A DNA stretch of 64,000 nt. Source: Chloroflexota bacterium (GTDB lineage Bacteria > Chloroflexota > Limnocylindria > Limnocylindrales > CSP1-4). The position numbers and the translations under genes are program-made. Positions 39,131-49,755 of this stretch are shown in pieces; position 1 is the stretch's first letter; the number at the start of each line of letters is the position of its first letter. The stretch is from assembly GCA_017853275.1 (NCBI GenBank), contig JAFMJV010000005.1, positions 1-64,000 on the forward strand, in the 5' to 3' direction. The notes below the pieces were generated by a model that saw only the letters and a list, made by a program, of their open reading frames with translations, searched no databases and was not told the origin of the DNA.

Positions 39131-40047
39131 GCGCCCGCTCCGTCCGCGATCAGCCCCACCGCGGCGAGCGCGGCGCGGAGGGTCGCCCGCTGCGCGTCCG
39201 CGAGCGGCAGGAGCGGCTCGCGGAGGACGTCGTGGATGAGACCCATCTCGGCGAGCGCGGCCTTCACCGGGACCGGGTTCGGGGAGATGAAGTTCACGCG
39301 CATGAGGTCGAGGTAGCGGTGGTGGAGCGCCCGGGCGGTCGCCCAGTCGCCCGCGAAAGCTGCCGCGCAGATCCGCGCCATCTCGGCGGGGATCTCGTTG
39401 GAGGCCACGCTGATCACGCCGTCCCCGCCGAGGGCGAGCATCGGGAAGGTGACCGAATCGTCGCCGGAGAGGACGGAGAAGCCCTCGGGGCGGTCGCGCA
39501 GGATCGTCATGATCTGCTCGATGTTCCCGCTCGCCTCCTTCACCGCGACGATCCCGGGATGGCCGGCGAGGCGCATCAGGGTGGCGGGCTCGATGTTCGT
39601 GCCGGTCCGGCCGGGGACGTTGTAGACGACGACCGGGAGCCCGCCCTCGTCCGCGACGCGCCGGTAGTGGCTCTCGAGCATCCGCTGGTCCGGCTTGTTG
39701 TAGTAGGGCGCCACCACGAGCGCCGCGTCCGCACCGAGCGCCTTCGCGCGGCGGGTCGCCTCGATCACCGTGCGCGTGTCGTTCGAGCCGGTCCCGGCCA
39801 CGACCGGGATCCGGCCTGCGGCACCGCGCCGGCGGACCGCGTCGATCGCGAGGCCGATGATCCGCTCGTCCTCCTCGTGGGAGGTCGTGGGGGACTCGCC
39901 GGTCGTGCCGACCGGGACGAGCCCGTCGATGCCGAGGTCGATCTGGCGCTCGACGAGCCGGACGAAGGCCGCCTCGTCGAAGGAGCCGTCCGGCAGGAAG
40001 GGGGTGACGAGGGCGGTGAAGGCGCCACGCAGGCGGAGGGCGGTCAT
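39127..40047 (-). CDS. dapA: 4-hydroxy-tetrahydrodipicolinate synthase
   Basis: GTTGESPTTSHEE, VYNVPGRTGTNI, VKEASGNIEQ. Confidence 0.96.
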   Translation of the reverse strand: MTALRLRGAFTALVTPFLPDGSFDEAAFVRLVERQIDLGIDGLVPVGTTGESPTTSHEEDERIIGLAIDAVRRRGAAGRIPVVAGTGSNDTRTVIEATRRAKALGADAALVVAPYYNKPDQRMLESHYRRVADEGGLPVVVYNVPGRTGTNIEPATLMRLAGHPGIVAVKEASGNIEQIMTILRDRPEGFSVLSGDDSVTFPMLALGGDGVISVASNEIPAEMARICAAAFAGDWATARALHHRYLDLMRVNFISPNPVPVKAALAEMGLIHDVLREPLLPLADAQRATLRAALAAVGLIADGAGA

Positions 40048-40083
40048 CGTCGTTCGGTCTCCAGGAGGTGGGGGGCGGGTCGG

Positions 40084-40851
40084 TCAGGAGGCGGCCGGGC
40101 CGGCGAGGATCTCGCCGATCAGGCTCGCGAAGGGGATGAGGCCGGCGGGACGGTCCGGGTCCGCGCAGATCCGGTCGGCCGCGAGGAGCGCACCGGCCAC
40201 GTAGGCCGAGCGGTCCCGCGCGGTGACCTGGAGCTCGATCGATTCGCCCGGCGCATCGAACCCCACGATGTGCATCCCGGGGTGGACGCCGGCGCGGATC
40301 GCGACGACCTCGAGCGTCGCGGGATCTGGCGCTCCCTGCCCCTCGGGCAGGAGCGCCCGGCGCTTCGCGGGGAGGTGGGGAAGCATCCGCTCGGCGATCG
40401 CGTTCGCGGTGCCGGAGGGGCGGTCCGCCTTGGCGCGGCGGTGCTGCTCCACGATGAAGGGGTCGAACTCGGGGAAGCGCCCGAAGCGCTTCGCGGCCTC
40501 GACGGCGACCTCGGTGAAGAGGATGACGCCGACGCTGAAGGTGGGGCCGACGACGACGCGCAGGCCACGCTCGGCGATCAGCCGCTCAAGACCCGCCGCG
40601 ATCGCCGGGTCGTGCGCCCAGCCGGTCGTCCCCACGACGATCGAGCGGCAGCCCGCGTCCGCGGCGAGCCGGAGGTTCGGCAGGAAGGTCTCGGCGTGGC
40701 TGAACTCGAAGGCGACGTCCACGGGGGCGAGGGCCGCCGGGTCCGGCCGGTCCGCGCGACCGGTCATCCCGACGACCGCATCGCCGCGGGCCTCCAGGGC
40801 GCCGCGGATCGCGCGGCCCATGTTCCCCGCACCGGTGAGGAGCGCTCGCAT
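40084..40851 (-). CDS. dapB: 4-hydroxy-tetrahydrodipicolinate reductase
   Basis: GAGNMGRAIRGAL, FIVEQHRRAKADRPSGTA. Confidence 0.92.
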   Translation of the reverse strand: MRALLTGAGNMGRAIRGALEARGDAVVGMTGRADRPDPAALAPVDVAFEFSHAETFLPNLRLAADAGCRSIVVGTTGWAHDPAIAAGLERLIAERGLRVVVGPTFSVGVILFTEVAVEAAKRFGRFPEFDPFIVEQHRRAKADRPSGTANAIAERMLPHLPAKRRALLPEGQGAPDPATLEVVAIRAGVHPGMHIVGFDAPGESIELQVTARDRSAYVAGALLAADRICADPDRPAGLIPFASLIGEILAGPAAS

Positions 40852-40873
40852 CGTCCGTCCTTCCTTCTCGCCG

Positions 40874-40913
40874 AAACAAAAACGCCGCGGTCACCGTGCT
40901 CGGTGTCCGCGGC
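40874..40913 (-). terminator. Intrinsic terminator upstream of dapB (candidate attenuator)
   Basis: Minus strand GCCGCGGACACCG-AGCA-CGGTGACCGCGGC then GTTTTTGTTT; 12 bp plus one A/A mismatch. Confidence 0.85.
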
Positions 40914-40924
40914 CCCGGGAGCCT

Positions 40925-40965
40925 GTCCGCCAGGCCCCACGCTTCTCGCGCGCTGCCTAGCGGAC
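40925..40965 (-). promoter_or_regulatory. 11-bp stem-loop between leader ORF and terminator
   Basis: GTCCGCTAGGC / GCCTGGCGGAC, 11 pairs including one G-U, 19-nt loop; 5' arm spans the leader stop codon. Confidence 0.7.
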
Positions 40966-41022
40966 CGCTGCCTCCAGGCAGGGCCGCGTGCGCTTGCGCT
41001 TCGGGAAATCGTGGTTCGCCAT
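40957..41022 (-). CDS. Putative leader peptide MANHDFPKRKRTRPCLEAAVR
   Basis: ATG..TAG, 21 codons, K-R-K-R-T-R run, directly downstream of a good promoter and upstream of terminator/dapB. Confidence 0.6.
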   Translation of the reverse strand: MANHDFPKRKRTRPCLEAAVR

Positions 41023-41033
41023 CTCGGGGGCGG

Positions 41034-41062
41034 AGTATGGGGGCGGGCGGGGAGCGCGTCAA
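41034..41062 (-). promoter_or_regulatory. Candidate sigma70-like promoter for dap leader
   Basis: TTGACG - 17 bp - CATACT on the minus strand. Confidence 0.65.
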
Positions 41063-41167
41063 GCGTGGCGGGACGGGCTCCGCGTCCGGGGGAAGGGGAC
41101 GGGTAGACTCGGCCCCGCACGCGGTCCGGGTGGGACGGACCGGCCGGAGTCGGGAAGGAGACGGGCG

Positions 41168-42346
41168 ATGGGCCGTGGGGCCGGATCGGTGGTCGTGGTC
41201 GCGGGGCTGGCCGTCGCGCTCGGCGGCCTCGTCATCCCGGCCGGAGCGGCGCAGGAGCCGGTGCGCATCGGGGCGGGCTTCGCGCTGAGCGGGAAGGACC
41301 GCTCGATCGGGGAGCCGGCGGCGCGCGGGGCGATGCTCGCGATCGAGGAGATCTCCGCGGCGGGCGGGGTCCTCGGACTTCCCGTGGAGCTGATCGTCCG
41401 GGACAGCACCTCGGACCCGGCGGTCGCGGCGGAGAACGCGCGGCAGGCGGTGACGGAGGATGCGGTCGATCTCTACCTCGGCTTCACGGATACGGACCCG
41501 GTCCTCACGGCCGGCCCGATCCTCCAGGAGGCGGGGATCCCCTTCCTCGTCGTCGGTGCGACCTCACCCCTCCTTCCGGCCACCGTGGGCGACCGCCTCT
41601 TCCTCGTCCCCTTCGGCGACAACACCCAGGCGGCGGCCGGGGTGGAATACGCGATCGACCGCTTCGGGACCACCGCTGCCCTCCTCTGGGACGAGGGGGC
41701 GCAGTACCCCATCGACCTTGCGCGCTACGCGCGGAGCGCGCTCGCGGCGGCAGGCGGGAGCCTCGTCCTCGAGGCGACCTTCGCGGACCGCGACCCGGAC
41801 CTCGCGGAGGCCGTGGCGCGGCTCCGCGCGCTCGAGACCCCTCCGGACTTCCTCTACGTGGCGGCGATGCCCTACAACGTGGGGACCGTCCTCCGCCAGC
41901 TCCGGGATGGCGGCCTCGCGATGCCGGTCGTGGGCGGGGATGGATACGACACGCCGGAGCTCGTCACCGAGGGCGGGGACGCGGCAGAGGGTGCGATCTA
42001 CACGACGCACGCGCTCATGGACCCGGTCTCCGGGAGCGAGCCGGTCCGCCGCTTCATCGCGGCCTACGCGGCACGCCACGGGGAGGGGACCGCGACCTCG
42101 TTCGCCGCGCTCGGCCATGACGCAGCGTCCCTCGCGGCCGCCGCGATCGAGGCGGCGGGGAGCACGGATCCGGAGGCGATCGTGGCGGCGCTCGAAGCGA
42201 CGACCGGCTTCCCGGGGATCACCGGCACGATCGGCTACGCGCCGGGGGTCCACGTCCCGGAGAAGAGCGTGGCGATCGTGGAGATCGTGGACGGCGTGCC
42301 GACGCCGGTCGCGGAGGTGACCCCGCGCTCCGTCCCCGCGCCCTGA
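41168..42346 (+). CDS. ABC transporter substrate-binding protein, branched-chain amino acid (LivJ-like)
   Basis: Signal peptide; GAGFALSGKDRSIGEPAARGAMLAIEEISAAGGVLG. Confidence 0.88.
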   Translation: MGRGAGSVVVVAGLAVALGGLVIPAGAAQEPVRIGAGFALSGKDRSIGEPAARGAMLAIEEISAAGGVLGLPVELIVRDSTSDPAVAAENARQAVTEDAVDLYLGFTDTDPVLTAGPILQEAGIPFLVVGATSPLLPATVGDRLFLVPFGDNTQAAAGVEYAIDRFGTTAALLWDEGAQYPIDLARYARSALAAAGGSLVLEATFADRDPDLAEAVARLRALETPPDFLYVAAMPYNVGTVLRQLRDGGLAMPVVGGDGYDTPELVTEGGDAAEGAIYTTHALMDPVSGSEPVRRFIAAYAARHGEGTATSFAALGHDAASLAAAAIEAAGSTDPEAIVAALEATTGFPGITGTIGYAPGVHVPEKSVAIVEIVDGVPTPVAEVTPRSVPAP

Positions 42347-42367
42347 CGGACCGCTATCCTCCGGACG

Positions 42368-42904
42368 ATGGATGAGCGGACGGGGCGCACGGGGCCGGCC
42401 GGGGCGGGCGGCCCCGGACGGGCGGGGCGCGAGGCGCGCCTGCGGGTGATCGAGGAGCTCGTGAGCGCGCGTCCCGTGACGAGCCAGCGGGAGCTCGGGG
42501 CGCTTCTCGAGGCGCGCGGCTTCGCGGTGGATGCCGCCACGGTGAGCCGGGATCTCGCGGCGCTCGGTCTGGTCAAGGTCATGCGCGATGGCCGGCGCGT
42601 CTATGCTCTCCCCGGCGCGCCGTCCGAGACGGGCCGGGCCGGCGGATCGGCGCTCCGGCGCCTCCTGGACGATCTGCCGATCACGGTGCGGCGGTCGGGG
42701 CTCACGCTCCTCCTCATCACCCTGCCGGGGATGGCGAGCGCGCTGGCCCAGGCGATCGACCTCTCCGAGCTCCAGGAGCAGGAAGGGACGCTCGCGGGCG
42801 AGAACACCGTCCTCGTCCTTTTCGCGGACGAGGCGCGGATGGCGAGCTGGCGGGAGCGCTTCGATGCCCTGCGCGGGGGCGGGGAACGGGAGGGACGCGG
42901 ATGA
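42368..42904 (+). CDS. argR: Arginine repressor
   Basis: N-terminal wHTH TSQRELGALLEARGFAVDAATVSRDLAALGLVKV; C-terminal GTLAGENTVLVLF. Confidence 0.88.
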   Translation: MDERTGRTGPAGAGGPGRAGREARLRVIEELVSARPVTSQRELGALLEARGFAVDAATVSRDLAALGLVKVMRDGRRVYALPGAPSETGRAGGSALRRLLDDLPITVRRSGLTLLLITLPGMASALAQAIDLSELQEQEGTLAGENTVLVLFADEARMASWRERFDALRGGGEREGRG

Positions 42905-43638
42905 CCCAGGGTGGCCGGCCGGCGGCAGGGAGCGGGATGAAGATCCTCGTCGTGGATGACGAGCCGGCGATGGTCGGCGCGCTCGGCGCGCTCCTCGGCC
43001 AGGCGGGCCACCGGATCGTGGCGGCCTACGACGGCGAGGAGGCGCTCCGGCGCTTCGCCTCCGACGCCCCGGACCTCGTCCTCCTCGACCTCGCGATGCC
43101 GGGCCTGGATGGCGCCACCGTCTGCGCCCGGATCCGGGAGATCTCCGAGACGCCGATCATCATCGTCTCGGGCGAGCGCGAGCGGCAGGCGACCGTGGAG
43201 CTCCTGGACGCGGGCGCAGACGACTACATCCGGAAGCCCTTCCGCGCGGATGAGCTGCTCGCGCGGGTCCGTGCCGTCGCCCGCCGGGCGACCCTCGCCC
43301 GGAACGCGGGGGCGGAGGCCACCGCGGCGCCCACCGCCGGCCACGGCCCGGACGCCTGGGAGCTGGACCTGAAGCGCCACGAGATCCGCTGGCAGCGGGT
43401 GGCGGTCCCCGCGACGCTCACCGAGTTCCGGCTCCTCGCGGCGCTCATCGACCGGATCGGCGAGGTCGTCACGCAGGATGCGCTCCTCGCCGCGGGCTGG
43501 CCGGATGTCCCGGACCCGGATCCGCTCTGGCTCAAGCCGCACCTCGCCCGGCTGCGCGAGAAGCTCGTCGCCGTCGGCGCCCCGATCCCGGTGGCGATCC
43601 GCGGCGTGGGCTATCTCCTGGAGACGCCGGCGGGCTGA
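42901..43638 (+). CDS. OmpR-family response regulator
   Basis: ILVVDDEPAM, VLLDLAMPGLDG, IRKPF; winged-helix C-terminus; ATGA overlap with argR. Confidence 0.92.
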   Translation: MTQGGRPAAGSGMKILVVDDEPAMVGALGALLGQAGHRIVAAYDGEEALRRFASDAPDLVLLDLAMPGLDGATVCARIREISETPIIIVSGERERQATVELLDAGADDYIRKPFRADELLARVRAVARRATLARNAGAEATAAPTAGHGPDAWELDLKRHEIRWQRVAVPATLTEFRLLAALIDRIGEVVTQDALLAAGWPDVPDPDPLWLKPHLARLREKLVAVGAPIPVAIRGVGYLLETPAG

Positions 43639-43669
43639 CCCGGGCGCGGCGGAGGCCGCGCCGCCCGGG
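43639..43669. terminator. Bidirectional terminator hairpin
   Basis: CCCGGGCGCGGC-GGAG-GCCGCGCCGCCCGGG between convergent stops. Confidence 0.65.
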
Positions 43670-43670
43670 C

Positions 43671-45002
43671 CTACGCGTCGCGCGCGCTGGCGACGGGCTG
43701 GGCGGGGAGCTCGAGGACGAACTGGGATCCGGCGGGGAGCCGGGGCTCCACGCGCAGGTCGCCACCCATCGAGCGGGCGATATGACGGGCGGCGAAGAGC
43801 CCGATCCCCGCCCCCCGCGGCGAATCGTCCAGGCGCACGAACGGCTCGAAGATCCGTTCCTGCCACGCGGGCGGGATCCCCGGCCCGTCATCCGTCACGG
43901 CGAGATGGGCGCGCTCCCCGTCCACCCAGCCATAGACGTCGATCCCGCCGGACTCCGGCGCGTACTTCGCCGCGTTCTCGAGGAGATAGCCAAGGAGCCG
44001 GCGGAGCTGCTCGTCCGAGCCGAGCGCCCGGATCGGCCGCTCGGTGAAGCTCATCCGCACGGTGTGGCGGCGGAGCATCGGAGCGAGGGAGCGGAGCTCG
44101 CTCTCCACGATCTCGTCCACCCGGATCGGGACGGGGGCGGAGGTGGGCGGCGTGAGGACGCGCAGGCTCTCGAGGATGGAATCGATCGTGCGGTCGAGCC
44201 GGTCCACCTGGGCGAGCGCCTCCGCCTCCCAGTGCGCGGCATCCGGCTCCTCGTGGGCCTGGACGCGTCCGCCGAGAAGCTCCACGTAGGCGCGGACCAC
44301 GGCGAGCGGGGTCCGGAGGGCGTGGGTGACGACCGCGATGAGGTTCGCGCGGGCCTCGTCCAGGGCGCGCAACGATTCCAGCTGGGCGGCCGCCTCGTCC
44401 TGGAGCCGGTGCTTCTCGACGAGCCCGGCGAGGAGGCCGGCGAGCGCCTCGAGGAAGCCGATATCCGCGGCGCTGAAGGCCCGTGGCTCCACCGTCTGGA
44501 CGTTGAGGACACCCACGACCTGGTCGTCCCAGACGAGCGGGACGGAGCACATCGAGGTGAAGCGCGCCTGGTCGACGCCGCGGATCCACGCGAAGCGGGG
44601 GTCGTCGCGCACGTCCAGGGTGGCGATCGGGACCCGGTCCCGCGCCACGAGGCCGGTGATCCCCTGTCCGATCCGGAGCCGTGCGACGCCGATCGCGTGG
44701 CGGTCCAGGCCGTTCGTGGCCGCGAGCGTCACCCCGCCCCCGTCCCGGTCCGCGAGGTAGAGCGAGCAGACGTCCGCCCGGGCGGCGGCACGTGCCCGGT
44801 CGATGATCGTCCCGAGGAGCTCCTCCCAGGTCCGCGCGGAGGCGGCGAGCCGCGCGACGTCGGCGAGGAAGGTGAGCTCCGCGATCGCCACGGCCTCGCC
44901 GGCGCGGCCCGCCTCCGGGGCCCCGGGCGCGGCGGCCGCGGGACCCCGCCGGGTCCGCCGGCGCGGAGCGGCTACCGGTCGTCCAGGTTCGGTGCCAGCC
45001 AT
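43671..45002 (-). CDS. GAF-domain sensor histidine kinase
   Basis: GAF region, H-box [34 protein letters not shown]. Confidence 0.9.
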   Translation of the reverse strand: MAGTEPGRPVAAPRRRTRRGPAAAAPGAPEAGRAGEAVAIAELTFLADVARLAASARTWEELLGTIIDRARAAARADVCSLYLADRDGGGVTLAATNGLDRHAIGVARLRIGQGITGLVARDRVPIATLDVRDDPRFAWIRGVDQARFTSMCSVPLVWDDQVVGVLNVQTVEPRAFSAADIGFLEALAGLLAGLVEKHRLQDEAAAQLESLRALDEARANLIAVVTHALRTPLAVVRAYVELLGGRVQAHEEPDAAHWEAEALAQVDRLDRTIDSILESLRVLTPPTSAPVPIRVDEIVESELRSLAPMLRRHTVRMSFTERPIRALGSDEQLRRLLGYLLENAAKYAPESGGIDVYGWVDGERAHLAVTDDGPGIPPAWQERIFEPFVRLDDSPRGAGIGLFAARHIARSMGGDLRVEPRLPAGSQFVLELPAQPVASARDA

Positions 45003-48000
45003 CGCTCGGCCTCCGCGAGCTCCCAGCCCTTCCGGCGGGCGTAGTCGGCGAGCTGGTCGCGGCCGATCCGCCCCAACCCGAAGTACTGTGCGTCAGGGTG
45101 CCAGAACCAGGTGCCGCTCACCGAGGCGCCGGGGAGCATCGCCATCGAGCTCGTGAGCGTCATCCCCGCTGCGGCCTCCGCCCCGAGGAGATCGAAGATC
45201 TCCCGCTTCCCGGTGTGGTCCGGGCAGGCCGGATAGCCGGGCGCGGGCCGGATCCCCTGGTAGCGCTCGGCGATCAGGCCATCGTTGTCCAGCGCCTCGT
45301 CCGGCGCGTAGCCCCACAGCTCGCGCCGCGCCTGCTCGTGGAGCCACTCGGCGAAGGCCTCGGCGAGCCGGTCCGCGAGCGCCGCCGCGAGGATGTCCGA
45401 GTAGTCGTCATGGGCGGCGATGAACGAGGCGCGCAGCTCCTCGAGGCCGTGCCCGGCGGTCACCGCGAAGGCGCCGATCCAGTCGGGGATCCCGCTCTCC
45501 ACGGGGAAGACGAAATCGGAGAGGGCGAGGTTCGGCCGCCCGTCCGGCTTCTCCATCTGCTGCCGGAGGGCGGGGATCCGGGCGAGCTCGGTCCGCCGGG
45601 TCTCGTCCGTGTACAGGACGATCTCGTCATCCGGCGTGGAGGCCGCGGGCCAGAAGCCGGCCACCCCGTCCGCCCGGAGGAGCCGCTCCCGGACGATCCG
45701 GTCGAGGAGCCGGAGGGCATCCGCGTGGAGGGAGCGGGCGGCCTCGCCCACCACCGGGTCGTCCAGGATCGCGGGGTAGCGACCGGCCAGCTCCCAGGTA
45801 TGGAAGAAGGGGCTCCAGTCGATCCGCTCCACGAGGGTCGCGAGGGGGAGATCGCGGAAGGCCCGGGCGCCGGTGAAGGTGGGCGGGATCGGGCGCGCGC
45901 CGGCGGGGTCGAGCCGGAGCCGGTGCGCGCGGGCCTCCGCGAGCGGCAGGAGGCGGCGGGTGGTGGCGCGCTCCTCGTGGATCCGGCGGGTCTCCGCGTA
46001 CTCCTCGCGCGTCCGCTCCACGAAGCCGGTGCGGCTCTCCGCGTTGAGGAGGGCACCGGCGACCCCGACGGCGCGCGAGGCGTCCAGGACGTGGACGACC
46101 GGGCCGGAGTAGGCGGGCTCGAGCCGGACGGCGGTATGGGCCTTCGACGTGGTGGCGCCACCGATGAGGAGCGGGACGCTCATCCCGGCGCGCTCCATCT
46201 CCGTGGCCACCGTGCGCATCTCCTCGAGCGAGGGTGTGATCAGCCCCGAGAGCCCGATGAGGTCCGCCCCCTCGGCCTGCGCGGTCTCGAGGATCCGCGT
46301 CCAGGGGACCATCACCCCGAGGTCGATGACGCGGTAATCGTTGCAGCCGAGCACGACCCCCACGATGTTCTTCCCGATGTCGTGGACGTCCCCCTTCACG
46401 GTCGCCATGACGATCGTGCCGGCGGCACCGCGGGCATCGCCGGCTGCCTCGCCGCGCGCCAACTTCTCGGCCTCGATGTAGGGGACGAGGTGGGCGACCG
46501 CCTGCTTCATCACGCGGGCGCTCTTCACGACCTGGGGGAGGAACATCCGGCCGGACCCGAAGCGGTCGCCGACGATGTTCATCCCGTCCATCAGCGGACC
46601 CTCGATGACGTCGAGCGGGCGGGCGGAGGTGGACCGTGCCTCCTCGGTGTCCTCGACGATCCAGTCCGCGATCCCCTCCACGAGCGCGTGGGTGAGCCGC
46701 TCGCGGACCGGCTTCTCGCGCCAGGTGAGGTCGCGCGCATCCCCGGTGGCACGCGCGCGGGCCGTGTCCGCGATCTCGAGGAGCCGTTCCGTGGCATCCG
46801 GCCGGCGGTCGAGGACGAGGTCCTCCACGCGCTCGCGCAGCTCGGGGTCGATCTCGTCGTAGACGGGGAGGGCGCCCGCGTTGACGATCGCCATCGCCAT
46901 CCCGGCGTGGATCCCGTGGTAGAGGAAGACCGCGTGGATCGCCTCGCGGACCGGGTCGTTGCCCCGGAAGGCGAAGGAGACGTTGGAGACGCCGCCGCTC
47001 ACGAGCGTGCCGGGGAGCTCCGCGCGGATCCGGCGCGTGGCGGCGAAGAAGTCGACCGCGTAGCGCGCGTGCTCCTCGATCCCCGTCCCGATCGCGAAGA
47101 TGTTCGGGTCGAGGATGATGTCCTCGGGCTGGAAGCCGACCCGGTCCACGAGGAGACGGACCGCGCGGTGGGCGACCGCGACGCGCCGCTCCACGCTCTC
47201 CGCCTGGCCGGCCTCGTCGAAGGCCATGACGATGACGGCCGCACCGTAGCGGCGCGCCAGCTCGCCCTGGCGGAGGAGCTCCTCCTCCCCTTCCTTCAGG
47301 CTGAGCGAGTTGACGACCGCCCGCCCCTGGACGTGGCGGAGGCCGGCCTCGAGGACCGACCATTTGGACGAGTCGATGACCACGGGGACGCGCGAGATGT
47401 CCGGCTCCGCCGCGATGAGATCGAGGAAGCGCGCCATCGCCGCCTCGGAATCGAGGAGCGCCTCGTCCATGTTCACGTCGATCATCTGGGCGCCGTTCGC
47501 GACCTGCTGCCGGGCGACCTCGACCGCGTCGGCGTAGCGGTCCTCGAGGATCAGCTTCGCGAAGCGTCGCGACCCGGTCACGTTCGTTCGCTCGCCCACG
47601 TTGACGAAGAGCGAATCGGGACCGATCTCGAGCGCCTCCAGCCCGGCGAGGCGGGTCCGGCGGGGGATCTCCGGCACGACCCGCGGCCGGCCCGCGGCCG
47701 CCACCGCGGCGATCGCGCGGATGTGCGCCGGGGTCGTCCCGCAGCATCCGCCGACGAGGTTGACGCTCCCCTCCTCCACCATCGCGGCGAGCGTGGCGGC
47801 GGTCTCCTCCGGGCCCTCGTCATACCCGCCGAAGGCGTTCGGGAGGCCGGCGTTGGGGTACGCCGCGACGAAGGTCTCCGCGATCCCCGCGAGCTCCCCG
47901 ATGAAGGGACGGAGCTGGCGCCCGCCGAGCGCGCAGTTGAAGCCGATCGAGAGCGGCCGGGCATGGCGGACGCTGTTCCAGAAGGCACCCACCGTCTGAC

Positions 48001-48703
48001 CGGAGAGGGTCCGCCCGGAGGCATCCGTGATCGTCCCGGAGATCATCACCGGGAGCCGCTCGCCGGTCTCCGCGAAGAGCTCCTCGAGGGCGAAGATCGC
48101 GGCACGCGCGTTCAGGGTGTCGAAGATCGTCTCCACGAGGAGGAGATCGGCGCCGCCCTCCACGAGACCACGGGCCGCATCCAGGTAGGCGGTGCGCAGC
48201 TGCTCGAAGGTGACGTTCCGGGCGCCCGGGTCGTTGACGTCCGGGGAGATGCTCGCGGTCCGGGTCGTGGGGCCGATCGCCCCGGCGACGTAGCGGGGCG
48301 TTCGGGGGTCCGCGGCCTCGGCATCGTCCGCGGCGGAGCGGGCGAGCGCCGCCGCCGCCCGGTTCACCTCGCGGGCGAGCTCCGCAAGCCCGTAGTCCGC
48401 GAGCGAGACCGCGTTCGCGTTGAAGGTGTTCGTGCTGACGATGTGCGCGCCCGCGGCAAGGTAGTCCGCGTGGATCCCCCGGACGGCGTCCGGGCGGGTG
48501 AGGACGAGGAGGTCGTTCGCGCCGCGCAGGTCGCGCGCGTGGTCGGCGAAGCGCTCCCCGCGGAAGTCGGCTTCCCCGAGGGCGAGCCCCTGGAGCATCG
48601 TCCCCATCGCCCCGTCCAGGACGAGGATCCGCTCCCGCAGGAGGCCGGGGAGCGCAGCGATCCGGGATCGGCGACGTCCGGCGTCGGCAGGAGAGTGGGA
48701 CAC
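44972..48703 (-). CDS. metH: Cobalamin-dependent methionine synthase
   Basis: [27 protein letters not shown]12 motif DVHDIGKNI, activation domain. Confidence 0.97.
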   Translation of the reverse strand: MSHSPADAGRRRSRIAALPGLLRERILVLDGAMGTMLQGLALGEADFRGERFADHARDLRGANDLLVLTRPDAVRGIHADYLAAGAHIVSTNTFNANAVSLADYGLAELAREVNRAAAALARSAADDAEAADPRTPRYVAGAIGPTTRTASISPDVNDPGARNVTFEQLRTAYLDAARGLVEGGADLLLVETIFDTLNARAAIFALEELFAETGERLPVMISGTITDASGRTLSGQTVGAFWNSVRHARPLSIGFNCALGGRQLRPFIGELAGIAETFVAAYPNAGLPNAFGGYDEGPEETAATLAAMVEEGSVNLVGGCCGTTPAHIRAIAAVAAAGRPRVVPEIPRRTRLAGLEALEIGPDSLFVNVGERTNVTGSRRFAKLILEDRYADAVEVARQQVANGAQMIDVNMDEALLDSEAAMARFLDLIAAEPDISRVPVVIDSSKWSVLEAGLRHVQGRAVVNSLSLKEGEEELLRQGELARRYGAAVIVMAFDEAGQAESVERRVAVAHRAVRLLVDRVGFQPEDIILDPNIFAIGTGIEEHARYAVDFFAATRRIRAELPGTLVSGGVSNVSFAFRGNDPVREAIHAVFLYHGIHAGMAMAIVNAGALPVYDEIDPELRERVEDLVLDRRPDATERLLEIADTARARATGDARDLTWREKPVRERLTHALVEGIADWIVEDTEEARSTSARPLDVIEGPLMDGMNIVGDRFGSGRMFLPQVVKSARVMKQAVAHLVPYIEAEKLARGEAAGDARGAAGTIVMATVKGDVHDIGKNIVGVVLGCNDYRVIDLGVMVPWTRILETAQAEGADLIGLSGLITPSLEEMRTVATEMERAGMSVPLLIGGATTSKAHTAVRLEPAYSGPVVHVLDASRAVGVAGALLNAESRTGFVERTREEYAETRRIHEERATTRRLLPLAEARAHRLRLDPAGARPIPPTFTGARAFRDLPLATLVERIDWSPFFHTWELAGRYPAILDDPVVGEAARSLHADALRLLDRIVRERLLRADGVAGFWPAASTPDDEIVLYTDETRRTELARIPALRQQMEKPDGRPNLALSDFVFPVESGIPDWIGAFAVTAGHGLEELRASFIAAHDDYSDILAAALADRLAEAFAEWLHEQARRELWGYAPDEALDNDGLIAERYQGIRPAPGYPACPDHTGKREIFDLLGAEAAAGMTLTSSMAMLPGASVSGTWFWHPDAQYFGLGRIGRDQLADYARRKGWELAEAERWLAPNLDDR

Positions 48704-48750
48704 GGGCGCAGTCTACTCCCGTCCGGGCGGCCACCCGGCACCGGGGCCGG

Positions 48751-49755
48751 TCAGCGGATCGTGTCCCGTCCCGCGACCGCGAGGAGCGCGTCGAGCTCGC
48801 GCCGGGTGGGGATCCCCTCCAGGTCCCCCACCGTGGTCACGACCGCGGCGCCCGCCGCGTTGCCGGCCCGGAGCGCCTCCACGGGGTCCGCGCCCTCGAG
48901 CGTGAAGGCGATCCAGGCGGCGGTGAAGGCATCGCCGGCCCCCACCGGATCCACGACGCGGACGGGGAGCGCGGGTGCCCGCCGGGTCACGCGTGTGCCG
49001 TCGGGAAGACGGGCGCGCTCGAGGGCACCGTCCGCCCCCACCTTGATGACCGCGCGCGCGGGCCCGAGATCGAGGAGGGCATCCGCCGCGGCGACCGGGT
49101 CGGCGCGGACGCCCAGCTCCAGGTCCGTGCTCAGGCCGCCGATGAGCGCCGCCTCCTCCGTCCCCCCGATGACGACATCGCAGCGGGCGGCGAGCGGGGC
49201 GAGCGTGGCACGCGCCGCGTCCTCGCTCCACAGGCGGCGCCGGATGTTCAGATCGAGGCTGACCGTGGCGCCGCGCGCACGGCCGATCGTGACCGCCGCC
49301 TCCACCGCCGCCGCCGCGCTCGGGGAGAGGGCGGGGGTGATCCCCGTCACGTGGACCCAGCGGACGGCATCGAAGGCACCGTCCGCCTCGGCCTGCCGGA
49401 TCTCGTCCGGGCCGACGCGCGAGGCGGCGGACCCGGCGCGGTGGTAGACGACCTCCATCGGACCGAGGTCACGGAGCTCGCGGAACATGACGCCGGTCGG
49501 GGCATCCGGGTCCGCACGGAGCCAGCGGGTCTCCACCCCCTCGCCGCGGAGGGCGCGCCGGATCGCCGTGCCGAAGGGGTCGTCCCCGAGACGCCCGAGG
49601 TAGGCGACCGTGTGCCCAAGGCGGGCGAGCCCGACGGAGACGTTCGCCTCCGCCCCGCCCACGACGCGCAGGTAGCGGGTCGCGGCGGCGAGCGATCCAC
49701 GCTGCTCGGCGATGAACGAGGCCATCGTCTCGCCGAGGGTGACGATCTCCGTCAT
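48751..49755 (-). CDS. kdgK: 2-keto-3-deoxygluconate kinase (PfkB family)
   Basis: TLGETMASF, GGAEANVSVGLARLG, DPVGAGDAFTAAW. Confidence 0.85.
   Translation of the reverse strand: MTEIVTLGETMASFIAEQRGSLAAATRYLRVVGGAEANVSVGLARLGHTVAYLGRLGDDPFGTAIRRALRGEGVETRWLRADPDAPTGVMFRELRDLGPMEVVYHRAGSAASRVGPDEIRQAEADGAFDAVRWVHVTGITPALSPSAAAAVEAAVTIGRARGATVSLDLNIRRRLWSEDAARATLAPLAARCDVVIGGTEEAALIGGLSTDLELGVRADPVAAADALLDLGPARAVIKVGADGALERARLPDGTRVTRRAPALPVRVVDPVGAGDAFTAAWIAFTLEGADPVEALRAGNAAGAAVVTTVGDLEGIPTRRELDALLAVAGRDTIR

Noticed and set aside
40860-41030. T-box or lysine (L-box) riboswitch upstream of dapB
   Set aside because: CGGTGACCGCGG only loosely resembles the T-box motif UGGUACCGCG and no Stem I/specifier features were found; no L-box core. 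Short ORF plus terminator fits better.
45098-49447. 1449-aa plus-strand ORF antisense to metH and kdgK
   Set aside because: Low-complexity E/R/G/D-rich translation mirrored from real genes; typical GC-rich antisense artefact while metH motifs are complete on the other strand.
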